7,977 bases of DNA, taken from positions 8,109-16,085 of the forward strand of contig JAESUV010000206.1 in NCBI GenBank assembly GCA_016762975.1, given 5' to 3'. The stretch is from Gammaproteobacteria bacterium (GTDB lineage Bacteria > Pseudomonadota > Gammaproteobacteria > Pseudomonadales > Pseudohongiellaceae). Position 1 is the stretch's first letter. Every line of letters begins with the position of its first letter. The notes beneath the pieces were generated by a model. The model saw nothing but the letters and a program-made list of their open reading frames with translations. It did not search any database and was not told the DNA's origin. A program made the translations under genes and the position numbers. Of this stretch, positions 1-5,773 are shown one piece after another.

Positions 1-438
1 CGCATTTATTTGAAAGATGCCTCTTTCGAATCTCCGCGCAGCCCAGCCGTATTTCAGGGACAATGGCAGCCGAAGATCAACTTCGATATTAAGACAAAGA
101 ACACCAAGATACAGGATGGCGTATTTGAAGTGGTTTTGGTGTTAACAGTTGAGGCCACTCTCGACGAGGAGCCAGGCTTCATCGCTGAAGTGCATCATGC
201 TGGTATTTTTACTGCCAAAGACTTCGAAGCTGGTGAATTAGAGCAATTGTTGGCCACGGTTTGCCCGACTATTCTCTTTCCCTATGCCCGAGAAGCTATC
301 GATTCACTGGTAGTGAAGGGCAGCTTCCCTGCTCTCATGCTGGCGCCAATTAACTTTGACGCGCTGTATACGCAACAGAAGCTGGCGGCGCAAGCTAACG
401 CTAGCGGCGAAGCCCCAGCGCCCGAAGCAACAAACTAA
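1..438 (+). CDS. secB: SecB protein-export chaperone (5' end cut off by window)
   Basis: SecB is a cytosolic homotetrameric chaperone that keeps precursor proteins unfolded and hands them to SecA for Sec export. The reading frame is open from base 1, and the visible 145 residues begin RIYLKDASFESP, matching the E. coli SecB segment RIYTKDISFEAP that starts near residue 15. About 14 or more N-terminal residues therefore lie outside the window, and the TTG at 10 is not the real start. Family hallmarks seen are the VFQGQWQP segment, the EVVLVLTVEATL strand, FPYAREAIDSLV, and FPALMLAPINFDALY near the C-terminus. The last 20 or so residues are rich in Ala, Glu and Pro and look like a disordered tail, as is usual in SecB. 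The stop codon at 436-438 faces the trmL stop across 5 bp. The family call is very secure; nothing about regulation is visible because the promoter is outside. Confidence 0.96.
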   Translation, partial: RIYLKDASFESPRSPAVFQGQWQPKINFDIKTKNTKIQDGVFEVVLVLTVEATLDEEPGFIAEVHHAGIFTAKDFEAGELEQLLATVCPTILFPYAREAIDSLVVKGSFPALMLAPINFDALYTQQKLAAQANASGEAPAPEATN

Positions 439-449
439 GAAGCTTAGTT
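433..449. repeat. Short inverted repeat spanning both stop codons of the convergent secB and trmL
   Basis: AACTAAG (433-439), loop AAG, CTTAGTT (443-449) is a perfect 7-bp inverted repeat. It includes the secB TAA and the trmL stop read on the other strand. It could work as a small bidirectional terminator, but the stem has only two G-C pairs and neither strand shows a proper T-run after it, so this role is weak. It may simply come from two TAA-type stops meeting tail to tail. Confidence 0.3.
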
Positions 450-908
450 GCCTGTAATGAAGTCTAGCTGACGCCAGGCCTCGTAAACCACAACAGCCGC
501 AGCATTGGAGAGATTCAAGCTACGGCTGTCGGGCAACATTGGGATTCTTAGAAGGTTTGCGGGCCCTAGCTGTTCTCTGATCTCGTCGGGTAAACCGCGG
601 GTTTCCGGCCCGAATACCAAGAAATCTCCCTCTTCAAAGTGGCATTCGCTGTAATGCACCGTGGCTTTGGTGCTAATTCCGAACAGCCGGTTCCCACTCT
701 GCTGGCTCATGAAGTCTTGCCAGTCCTCATAGTGTGAAATGTCGGCAAATTCGTGATAGTCGAGACCTGCTCGACGCATTCTTTTATCATCAAGTTCGAA
801 ACCGAAGGGCTTTATCAGGTGCAGGTGTGAACCTGTATTTGCAGCTAAACGGATAATATTTCCGGTGTTTGGAGGTATCTCAGGTTCAAAAAGTACGATG
901 TTGATCAA
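444..908 (-). CDS. trmL: tRNA (cytidine/uridine-34 2'-O)-methyltransferase TrmL
   Basis: TrmL (formerly YibK) is a SPOUT-class, trefoil-knot methyltransferase that uses S-adenosylmethionine to 2'-O-methylate the wobble nucleotide 34 of tRNA-Leu isoacceptors. The 154-residue product is about family length (E. coli about 157) and matches along its whole extent. Seen are an N-terminal NIVLFEPEIPPNTGNIIRL, then DDKRMRRAGLDYHEF, and then the SAM-binding knot motifs FGPETRGLP, RIPMLPDSRSLNLSNA and VVYEAWRQL. The start is a TTG at 906-908, chosen because the second residue onwards aligns directly with E. coli MLNIVLYEPEIPP. A GGTGA lies 4 bp upstream of it, which is a rather short spacing. The gene converges on secB and diverges from the pilus genes. 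No link in function with its neighbours is suggested; it is a housekeeping tRNA gene. Confidence 0.96.
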   Translation of the reverse strand: MINIVLFEPEIPPNTGNIIRLAANTGSHLHLIKPFGFELDDKRMRRAGLDYHEFADISHYEDWQDFMSQQSGNRLFGISTKATVHYSECHFEEGDFLVFGPETRGLPDEIREQLGPANLLRIPMLPDSRSLNLSNAAAVVVYEAWRQLDFITGN

Positions 909-937
909 AAATTCACCAGTCTAGTAGGCAGTGTTTA

Positions 938-953
938 CTTAACAATTATTGCA
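938..953 (-). promoter_or_regulatory. Possible extended -10 promoter for trmL
   Basis: On the minus strand TGCAATAAT (complement of 945-953) fits an extended -10 element (TG, one base, then AATAAT, five of six matches to TATAAT). Transcription would begin around 938, giving a leader of about 30 bases to the trmL TTG. No good -35 hexamer is present 16-18 bp upstream, which extended -10 promoters can tolerate. This is a consensus match by eye only. Confidence 0.3.
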
Positions 954-958
954 ATTGA

Positions 959-975
959 GGGCGTTTAGAATGCCC
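959..975 (+). repeat. Hairpin-forming inverted repeat in the trmL-mshI intergenic region
   Basis: GGGCGTT (959-965), loop TAG, AATGCCC (969-975) can form a 7-bp stem with one G-U pair when transcribed on the plus strand; on the minus strand that pair becomes an A-C mismatch. No T-run follows, so it is not a good intrinsic terminator, and no plus-strand gene ends just before it. It could be an operator or a chance repeat. Confidence 0.3.
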
Positions 976-1012
976 GATTATTCAAAACCTTCCCGCTTTT
1001 GCCCGAGGAATT

Positions 1013-1025
1013 GTGACTCGGTCAC
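1013..1025. repeat. GTGAC-TCG-GTCAC palindrome, candidate operator
   Basis: A perfect 5-bp inverted repeat with a 3-bp spacer lies about 235 bp before mshI and about 105 bp before trmL. Dyads like this are typical of sites for dimeric regulators. The flanks do not extend the symmetry. No regulator can be named from it. Confidence 0.25.
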
Positions 1026-1151
1026 CACTTCTTCCCAAGCCTGTCCATATTATCCCTAGTTTATCCCACTGAATACGCTCTTTTGTTTTAGAATTTAGTG
1101 GCTTAAACGATATTCCTTTGTGAGTTCCTTAAAGGCTTGGACGTGTTTGCG

Positions 1152-1203
1152 TGCAAGGCCGAAATTTTAGCTCTCAAAAGAAAGCGACGGCCTAGGTTTT
1201 GCA
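1152..1203 (+). repeat. Potential stem in the mshI leader
   Basis: TGCAAGGCCG (1152-1161) can pair in two blocks with CGGCC (1188-1192) and TTGCA (1199-1203). The result is a two-part 10-bp stem with an internal bulge of six bases (1193-1198) on the 3' side and a 26-base A-rich loop. The stem ends 55 bases before the mshI ATG, so it would lie in the transcript leader if the promoter is upstream of 1150. A regulatory RNA role is possible but unproven; stems this size can arise by chance. Confidence 0.25.
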
Positions 1204-1258
1204 GGCTTCAGTCGATCGGTAGCGGCAGTAACTGTTCAGTGAATTTGAAAGGGCGATA

Positions 1259-2221
1259 ATGCAGTTTTTTAAGAAAAAAGCAAAGTCTAACAGTCGAGTC
1301 GGTGTTGTCGTCAGCTCCGAGCAGCTCGCTGTAGCCCATATGGGGGAGCGCGATAATGCCCCGTATCTGATTGATTTTGAGCGGGTATCTCTGCATTCGG
1401 AGCGGGATGCTGGTAAGGCCTTATCAGATCTCGTGCAAAGTATGGAGATTGAGGACAAGCAGTGCAGCTTCGTCCTGAATCGAAAAGACTACAACTTGCA
1501 TCTAGTTGAGGCGCCGGAAGTCGAAGCCAGTGAGCTTAGAGCGGCGGTAAGGTGGAAGATCAAAGACCTTCTGGACATGAAGGTGGAAGACGCGGCTATT
1601 GATGTATTTCGAGTTCCAGCGGATGCCTACCGCGGACGAGACATGGTGTATGTGGTGGCATCTCTGAAGTCCAAGATTAAGAGTATCGTGGATATGGTGG
1701 AGGAAAGCGGCCTAGAATTGGCTGTTATCGATATTCCAGAGCTGGTTATGCGTAATTTATCCAGCCGCTATATTGAAGATGGAAACGGTGTGGCGTTCAT
1801 GGACTTACGTCGTAATGGTAGCACTATGAATATTACTCGTGGTGGTGAGCTGTATCTGAGTCGCAGGATCAATACTCAGCTGGACCCAGAGGTTATGCAA
1901 TCCGCCGAGTGGGGCGGCCTGAAAGATCGCCTTGTTCTAGAGATACAGCGTTCACTGGATTATTACGAAAGCCAGATGGGGCAGACTCCGATCAACCGTA
2001 TCGTTATCGCTCAGCGTCAGCATGATGGTGCCGCTCTGGCAGAAGCGTTGAATGAAATGCTAACGGCTGAGGTTAGTGTTTTGAATCTTGCCGAACACCT
2101 GGAAAGTGCTGAAGAGTTGTCTCCCGAATATCAGCAAATTGGCATGGCAGCCATTGGCGCCACGCTAAGAGATAACAAGAAATCCAGTAGCTCAGAAAAG
2201 TCTAAGCAGGAAGCTGCCTAA
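1259..2221 (+). CDS. mshI: MshI, PilM-like actin-fold pilus biogenesis protein
   Basis: MshI belongs to the PilM/GspL-like family: cytoplasmic proteins with an actin-like ATPase fold that dock on the inner-membrane PilN/PilO partners and the assembly ATPase of type IV pilus machines. The 320-residue product has no signal peptide or membrane segment. It begins with the basic MQFFKKKAKSNSR, followed by a VGVVVSSEQLAVAHM strand typical of the first actin-like subdomain. FMDLRRNGSTMNITRGGELYLSR (about residues 180-202) looks like the second phosphate-binding beta hairpin of that fold. DRLVLEIQRSLDYYESQ (about 222-238) is the conserved helix found in PilM and MshI. The C-terminus is a charged Ser/Lys tail. 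The ATG at 1259 has AAAGGG five bases upstream. It heads the operon, and its stop overlaps the next start as TAATG. Assignment to MshI rather than PilM rests on the following gene order. Confidence 0.9.
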   Translation: MQFFKKKAKSNSRVGVVVSSEQLAVAHMGERDNAPYLIDFERVSLHSERDAGKALSDLVQSMEIEDKQCSFVLNRKDYNLHLVEAPEVEASELRAAVRWKIKDLLDMKVEDAAIDVFRVPADAYRGRDMVYVVASLKSKIKSIVDMVEESGLELAVIDIPELVMRNLSSRYIEDGNGVAFMDLRRNGSTMNITRGGELYLSRRINTQLDPEVMQSAEWGGLKDRLVLEIQRSLDYYESQMGQTPINRIVIAQRQHDGAALAEALNEMLTAEVSVLNLAEHLESAEELSPEYQQIGMAAIGATLRDNKKSSSSEKSKQEAA

Positions 2222-2817
2222 TGAATCAGCAGATCAATCTATATTTGTCTGAATTCAGGATGAAGAAAGACCCTTTAAGTGCCTTAGTTATGGGGCAAAT
2301 TTTGGGCTCTATTGTTGCGGTGATGGTATTAGTTACGAGCTTCGATATTTATACTGAATGGAGCCTCAGCGGCGAGTTGGCCGTTCTTAGAGAGACTCTT
2401 CAGGAAGAGACGATAAAAACGAGTGAGCTCGACGAAGTATTGGCGAGGAGATCTCAGAATACCGTATTAACAGATCGGCTCGATGAGTCCGAAGCGCAAT
2501 TAGAGTCGAGTCGCCAAATACGTAGCTTTTTGAGTCAAACTAAATTGGGAAACGTGGTGGGTTTTTCAGAGCATTTTAAGGATATATCACGAGCTAGTAT
2601 TAGTGGGTTAAGTGTCTCGGGGTTTTCATTTGAGAATGGTGGTGAGGAGGTTAAATTATTTGGAAGTGTTCTAGATTCTGCAATGGTCCCTCGCTACGTC
2701 AGTCGCTTAGAAAACAGCAATAGTTCGATTCGAGATTTATTGTTTAGTTCTCGAATATATCGTTTAGATGTAAACAGTAGTTTTTTTGAGTTTGAGTTGA
2801 GTACATCGAATGAATGA
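2221..2817 (+). CDS. mshI2: MshI2, PilN-like inner-membrane pilus assembly protein
   Basis: This 198-residue bitopic protein has the PilN layout. A short cytoplasmic N-terminus (MNQQINLYLSEFRMKKDP) carries an INLYL motif, which in PilN docks into the PilM groove. A single membrane segment follows at about residues 20-42 (LVMGQILGSIVAVMVLVTSF). A charged coiled coil lies at about 50-100, and a small periplasmic ferredoxin-like domain ends the protein. Its ATG overlaps the mshI stop by one base (TAATG), with a strong AGGAAG seven bases upstream at 2208-2213. The tight coupling suggests matched amounts of the PilM-like and PilN-like partners. In Shewanella-type loci this second gene is named mshI2; the symbol is by position and architecture. 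Sequence conservation in this class is low, so the detailed name is less sure than the PilN-like nature. Confidence 0.8.
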   Translation: MNQQINLYLSEFRMKKDPLSALVMGQILGSIVAVMVLVTSFDIYTEWSLSGELAVLRETLQEETIKTSELDEVLARRSQNTVLTDRLDESEAQLESSRQIRSFLSQTKLGNVVGFSEHFKDISRASISGLSVSGFSFENGGEEVKLFGSVLDSAMVPRYVSRLENSNSSIRDLLFSSRIYRLDVNSSFFEFELSTSNE

Positions 2818-3484
2818 GCAGCTAAAACAAAATTTGTCAGTAGTGATCAAGAATTTTGAGTCGCGAACGCAAGCAGAAAAAATAGCGGTAGTAGTTGTGC
2901 TTATTTTTGGTCTTGTAATGGTCTATTTAACAATGGCGTTTGACCCTTTTAGAACGAGTATCTCGGGGCTAGGAAATCAAATAAATGGTGTCGAGCGACA
3001 AATTCAGATACAGCAGACTTCTTACGCTTCTATGGTTGCCGCGAGCCGGGAAGACCCTAATAAGTTTGCTAATGAGCGATTGTCGGTAATCGCCAGAGAA
3101 CAAAATAGTTTAGATGCTGAAATTTCGAGACTCGCAGGTGATTTAATCTCTCCTGCAGATATGACGAGAATCTTGACCTCAGTGCTAGGGCGGCAATCTG
3201 GGTTGGAGTTAGTAAGTTTCCAGAACAGGGCAGCTGTGCCATTGCGAGCCGGAATCGGAGTAGATGAAGATAACGAAGTAGATGGGCAAGTCTTTGAACA
3301 TGGACTAGTGATTGAGTTTCGGGGAGATTTCTTCAGTACGTTGAAGTATCTGCGTTTTATAGAGGAGGTATCGGGTAGCTTTTTTTGGGATTCGGTTAGC
3401 TTTCAGCAATTAGTATGGCCTGAAGCCACGGTGACACTTGAAATACATACACTTAGTGCGAATGCGGGGTTCATCGGTGTGTAG
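2810..3484 (+). CDS. mshJ: MshJ, PilO-like inner-membrane pilus assembly protein
   Basis: The 224-residue product has PilO/GspM architecture. A short cytoplasmic N-terminus is followed by one membrane segment at about residues 24-45 (KIAVVVVLIFGLVMVYLTM). A periplasmic coiled coil lies at about 50-105 and includes LGNQINGVERQIQIQQ. A globular domain follows, in which FEHGLVIEFRGDFFSTLKYLRFIEEV (about 164-189) is the clearest conserved signature of PilO/MshJ proteins. It would pair with the PilN-like protein encoded just upstream to form the inner-membrane collar. The ATG at 2810 lies within the end of mshI2 (8-bp overlap) and has only a weak purine stretch before it, so translation is likely coupled to the gene upstream. 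Gene order and fold agree; direct identity could not be checked by search. Confidence 0.82.
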   Translation: MNEQLKQNLSVVIKNFESRTQAEKIAVVVVLIFGLVMVYLTMAFDPFRTSISGLGNQINGVERQIQIQQTSYASMVAASREDPNKFANERLSVIAREQNSLDAEISRLAGDLISPADMTRILTSVLGRQSGLELVSFQNRAAVPLRAGIGVDEDNEVDGQVFEHGLVIEFRGDFFSTLKYLRFIEEVSGSFFWDSVSFQQLVWPEATVTLEIHTLSANAGFIGV

Positions 3485-3854
3485 GCTCCGCAACAAAATT
3501 AGCTTGCTTGTAATCGTTCTAATGGCGAGTACGAGCATAGCTGACGTCATCGATGGTGAAGAATTGCTTGATCCAACTAGACCTTTTCAGCTTACAGCTG
3601 TGAATGATGACGCATTGATACTAGATTTAATTAGAACAGTCATTCCGTCGACTTATGATTTGAGCTTTGTTAGAGCAGGGGGCGATCATCCGATTGCCGT
3701 AATTAATCAACAACAGTTAACCATCGGTGATGTTATTGGTGGTGCTGAAGTAATTGTTATAGACCGCGGTGGTGTAACTCTTAGGGTTAATAATGAAGAG
3801 CAGAGAGTCAGCCTGTATGGAGTCAACGTAAAATCCAATACAGTAAGTCAATAG
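3477..3854 (+). CDS. mshK: MshK, periplasmic PilP/GspC-like connector
   Basis: MshK is the small periplasmic protein thought to link the inner-membrane complex to the MshL secretin, like PilP or the HR domain of GspC. I place the start at GTG 3477, not at ATG 3438 or 3462. From GTG the protein is 125 residues with a normal Sec signal: basic CRLRNK, hydrophobic ISLLVIVLM, and a likely cut after STSIA at residue 22. There is no lipobox cysteine. The mature part carries the DPTRP motif (residues 32-36) seen in MshK and GspC relatives. It then shows the HR-like strand pattern LTIGDVIGGAEVIVIDRGGVTL. GCGGGG at 3464-3469 lies seven bases upstream of the GTG. The overlap with mshJ is then 8 bp, the same as at the mshI2-mshJ junction. 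Confidence 0.82.
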   Translation: MCRLRNKISLLVIVLMASTSIADVIDGEELLDPTRPFQLTAVNDDALILDLIRTVIPSTYDLSFVRAGGDHPIAVINQQQLTIGDVIGGAEVIVIDRGGVTLRVNNEEQRVSLYGVNVKSNTVSQ

Positions 3855-3860
3855 CTGGGC

Positions 3861-3910
3861 GGAGTAAGTTTTGTTAATTAATGTCGAGAAATTTGAAATC
3901 GAAATTATGA
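3861..3910 (+). promoter_or_regulatory. mshL translation-initiation region with a 9-codon upstream reading frame
   Basis: GGAG at 3861-3864 stands six bases before an in-frame TTG at 3871, an ideal ribosome-binding layout. The lipoprotein start at ATG 3907 has no clear binding site. Between them ATG 3881 opens a nine-codon frame (MSRNLKSKL) whose TGA at 3908-3910 overlaps ATG 3907 in an ATGA junction. Ribosomes could therefore reach the mshL ATG by reinitiation after the short frame, or the true N-terminus could be at the TTG. The sequence alone does not decide between them. Confidence 0.4.
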
Positions 3911-5757
3911 AAAATTTGTTAGTAGGAATATTGTTGGCAGGTCTGTCGGCGTGTGCAACTCGGCCTGTGACTGTGCCCGATACTTCGATATTGAGCGAAA
4001 TCCAAGTAACTTTGGATGCGGCTCTTTCTGAGCAAGGTCAGGAGTTTGAAAGCTTAAGTGGTAACGATACTGACTTGTTGGATGAATTAATTCCGTCGCT
4101 GTCTTTGGACGAAAGTTTGCTGGCACCGGTTGAGCAGCGTATCGATATTTCCACACCTCGCAACTTGCCTGCAACAGAGTTTTTCACCAGCCTTATGGCA
4201 GGCACACGTTTCGGTATAGTTGTAAGCCCGGATGTGGATGTGAATATAAATTTGAGTTTGCCAAATGTCACTATAGAAGAGGCGATGGACACCGTTGCAG
4301 AAATTTATAATCTAGACATTACCCGTCGCGGTAATATCTATTCAGTCCGACCTGGCGGATTGAGAACGCGTCAATTTACAATCGATTATTTGAATGTGCA
4401 AAGAACAGGGACTTCGAATGTACAAGTAACAAGTGGGAGTAATCAGGGCGGCAACAACAACAGCAATAATAACAATGGCGGCTTTAATGGCGGTGGTGGA
4501 TTTAACTCCAATTCTAACAGTTTTAGTAACAACGGGCAGAATGGGCAAAATGGGCAAAATGGACAAAATGGACAGAGTGGGTTTGGCGGGGGTGCCGCTG
4601 GGCAAGTAACAACATCTACAAGCACTGACTTTTGGTCGGATTTGGAAACGGCCATATCAAACTTGATAGGCGAGCAAAGCTCCGGTGGGAGAGCTCCAAC
4701 TTCTGGAGGCGGCTTGTTTGGAGGTATTGGTGGCGGCGCGGGAAGCAGGAATCAATCCACGGTAACAGAAGAAGGGAAGAGTGTATTAGTACAGCCGCTT
4801 ACTGGGATTATCATTGTTACAGCCTTTCCTCATGAATTAGATCGGATCGAAAAATTCATTGATGCCGCGCAGGAGTCCTTGCGCCGAGAAGTAATCATTC
4901 AGGTTCAGTTTCTTGAAGTGATACTGAATAAGGGTTTTCAATATGCCTTAGACTTCAATACTTTTGGTCAGCAAGCCAACAACCCATTAACGGGTAGCGG
5001 AGCATTTCGAGGTGATGCCAGTGGCGCTTTAGGCAGCAACAACGACCAGGCCGGTCAATTCTTGTCTGGAACTGCTGGTATCGAAGGCATCTCAAACCCG
5101 TTTCAGTTCAGCACCAACTTTAGCGATTTCGATTCAGTGTTTCAGCTTCTACAGACACGTGGTACTACACAAGTAATCTCCAGTCCGCAACTTCGCGTAC
5201 TTAATAACCAGAAAGCGGTTTTTCAAGATGGCTCTCAAGAGTTCTTTCAAACACAGGCAGACACTACTACGATAGCGTCTGCTAACAATACAACTACCAA
5301 TGCCAACAACAACCTCCAGCAGTTTTTCTCCGGTATTTCCATGGACATAACTCCACAGATTAGTGCCGATGGTGAAATTACTCTTCATGTGCATCCGATC
5401 ATCAGCTCAGTAGAATCGCAAATCAAGAGCATCGCCGGCCAGGCAGTGCCCTTGGCGCTTACTACAACGCGAGAAATTGACAGCGTAATCAAGGCGGTGA
5501 ACGGTAGGATTATAGTGCTTGGTGGTTTAGCCTTTGAGCGAAACATTAATCGGACTGCTGGAATTCCTGGTGTGAGCAGGGTGCCTTTACTTGGAAGCGC
5601 CCTGGAGCAAAGACAAACAGAGTCAGTTAAGAGCGAGTTTATTATTTTGCTCAAGCCGATAGTGGCAACTGAGTCAGGCAATAGAAAGGTTTTGAACGAA
5701 AGCAACGAGAGATTTCGCGAATTGAATCGAGCGATTGACCCTTTCGCCAATAATTAG
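3907..5757 (+). CDS. mshL: MshL, outer-membrane lipoprotein secretin of the MSHA pilus
   Basis: MshL is the secretin that forms the outer-membrane pore through which the pilus passes. From ATG 3907 the product has 616 residues and starts with a lipoprotein signal, MKNLLVGILLAGLSAC, with the lipid-bearing Cys at 16 and Ala at +2, which fits outer-membrane sorting. A secretin/TonB short N-terminal (STN-type) domain lies at about 79-150. A Gly/Asn/Ser/Gln-rich insert covers about 175-235 and a second Gly-rich stretch about 258-285. The N1-like and secretin domains follow at about 295-600. They contain the VPLLG motif at 559-563 and the closing SEFIILLKPIVA strand that marks secretins. An upstream TTG at 3871 in the same frame has the better ribosome binding site but would add 12 acidic residues before the signal, so I prefer the ATG. 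The gap to mshK is 52 bp and to mshM 16 bp. Confidence 0.92.
   Translation: MKNLLVGILLAGLSACATRPVTVPDTSILSEIQVTLDAALSEQGQEFESLSGNDTDLLDELIPSLSLDESLLAPVEQRIDISTPRNLPATEFFTSLMAGTRFGIVVSPDVDVNINLSLPNVTIEEAMDTVAEIYNLDITRRGNIYSVRPGGLRTRQFTIDYLNVQRTGTSNVQVTSGSNQGGNNNSNNNNGGFNGGGGFNSNSNSFSNNGQNGQNGQNGQNGQSGFGGGAAGQVTTSTSTDFWSDLETAISNLIGEQSSGGRAPTSGGGLFGGIGGGAGSRNQSTVTEEGKSVLVQPLTGIIIVTAFPHELDRIEKFIDAAQESLRREVIIQVQFLEVILNKGFQYALDFNTFGQQANNPLTGSGAFRGDASGALGSNNDQAGQFLSGTAGIEGISNPFQFSTNFSDFDSVFQLLQTRGTTQVISSPQLRVLNNQKAVFQDGSQEFFQTQADTTTIASANNTTTNANNNLQQFFSGISMDITPQISADGEITLHVHPIISSVESQIKSIAGQAVPLALTTTREIDSVIKAVNGRIIVLGGLAFERNINRTAGIPGVSRVPLLGSALEQRQTESVKSEFIILLKPIVATESGNRKVLNESNERFRELNRAIDPFANN
4531..4575 (+). 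repeat. Five tandem 9-bp repeats coding Asn-Gly-Gln in mshL
   Basis: Five head-to-tail units of the form AAY-GGR-CAR lie in the mshL frame and encode NGQ five times (residues 209-223 from ATG 3907). Units differ only at third codon positions (AAC/AAT, GGG/GGA, CAG/CAA). The repeats sit in a wider Gly/Asn-rich stretch (about 4430-4610) between the N-terminal and secretin domains. Because the unit is a multiple of three, slippage would change linker length without breaking the frame. Confidence 0.9.
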
Positions 5758-5773
5758 ACTAGGAAACGTAGGC

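Larger units (their letters stand above)
909..1258. other. 350-bp divergent intergenic region between trmL and the msh operon
   Basis: I see no convincing gene here on either strand. The region must hold the trmL promoter (minus) and probably the main promoter of the pilus operon (plus). For the plus strand, -10-like boxes occur at 1048-1053 (TATTAT) and 1089-1094 (TAGAAT), each five of six to consensus, but neither has a recognisable -35 at 16-18 bp, so I do not choose between them. Short inverted repeats lie at 959-975, 1013-1025 and 1152-1203. The mshI ribosome binding site AAAGGG is at 1248-1253, five bases before the ATG. Confidence 0.6.

Noticed and set aside
10..12. TTG at 10 as the secB start
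   Set aside because: The codons before it (Arg-Ile-Tyr) continue the SecB alignment, so the gene starts upstream of the window.
1012..1026. CRP-like TGTGA...TCACC
   Set aside because: The spacer is 5 bases rather than 6, and the right half is TCACC, not TCACA.
1137..1150. Sigma-54-like TTGGACGTGTTTGC
   Set aside because: The GG and GC elements are separated by 8 bases instead of the required 10.
1141..1240. Resemblance to a GEMM-I (c-di-GMP) riboswitch: GCAAGGCC, GGCCTA and CGGTAGCGG occur in the right order before a pilus operon
   Set aside because: The conserved 5' half (the GGGCAAACC hairpin with its GNRA tetraloop and GGACGCAAAGCC) is not recognisable, the GCC/GGC loop is far too long at 26 bases, and the final hairpin lacks the GGTTACC side. 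The match looks accidental without a covariance-model score.
1192..1458. Minus-strand open frames across the mshI start
   Set aside because: They overlap the clear mshI coding sequence, have no ribosome binding support that I can see and resemble no known protein.
4342..4655. Minus-strand open frames opposite the mshL repeats, coding Pro/Leu/Ile/Cys-rich repeats
   Set aside because: They are antisense images of the Gly/Asn-rich mshL segment, with low-complexity products and no family resemblance.
5735..5773. Upstream in-frame start for mshM at 5735, overlapping mshL
   Set aside because: It adds 13 residues not expected in MshM/ExeA proteins, and ATG 5774 has a good AGGAA site and begins exactly at the conserved N-terminal motif.
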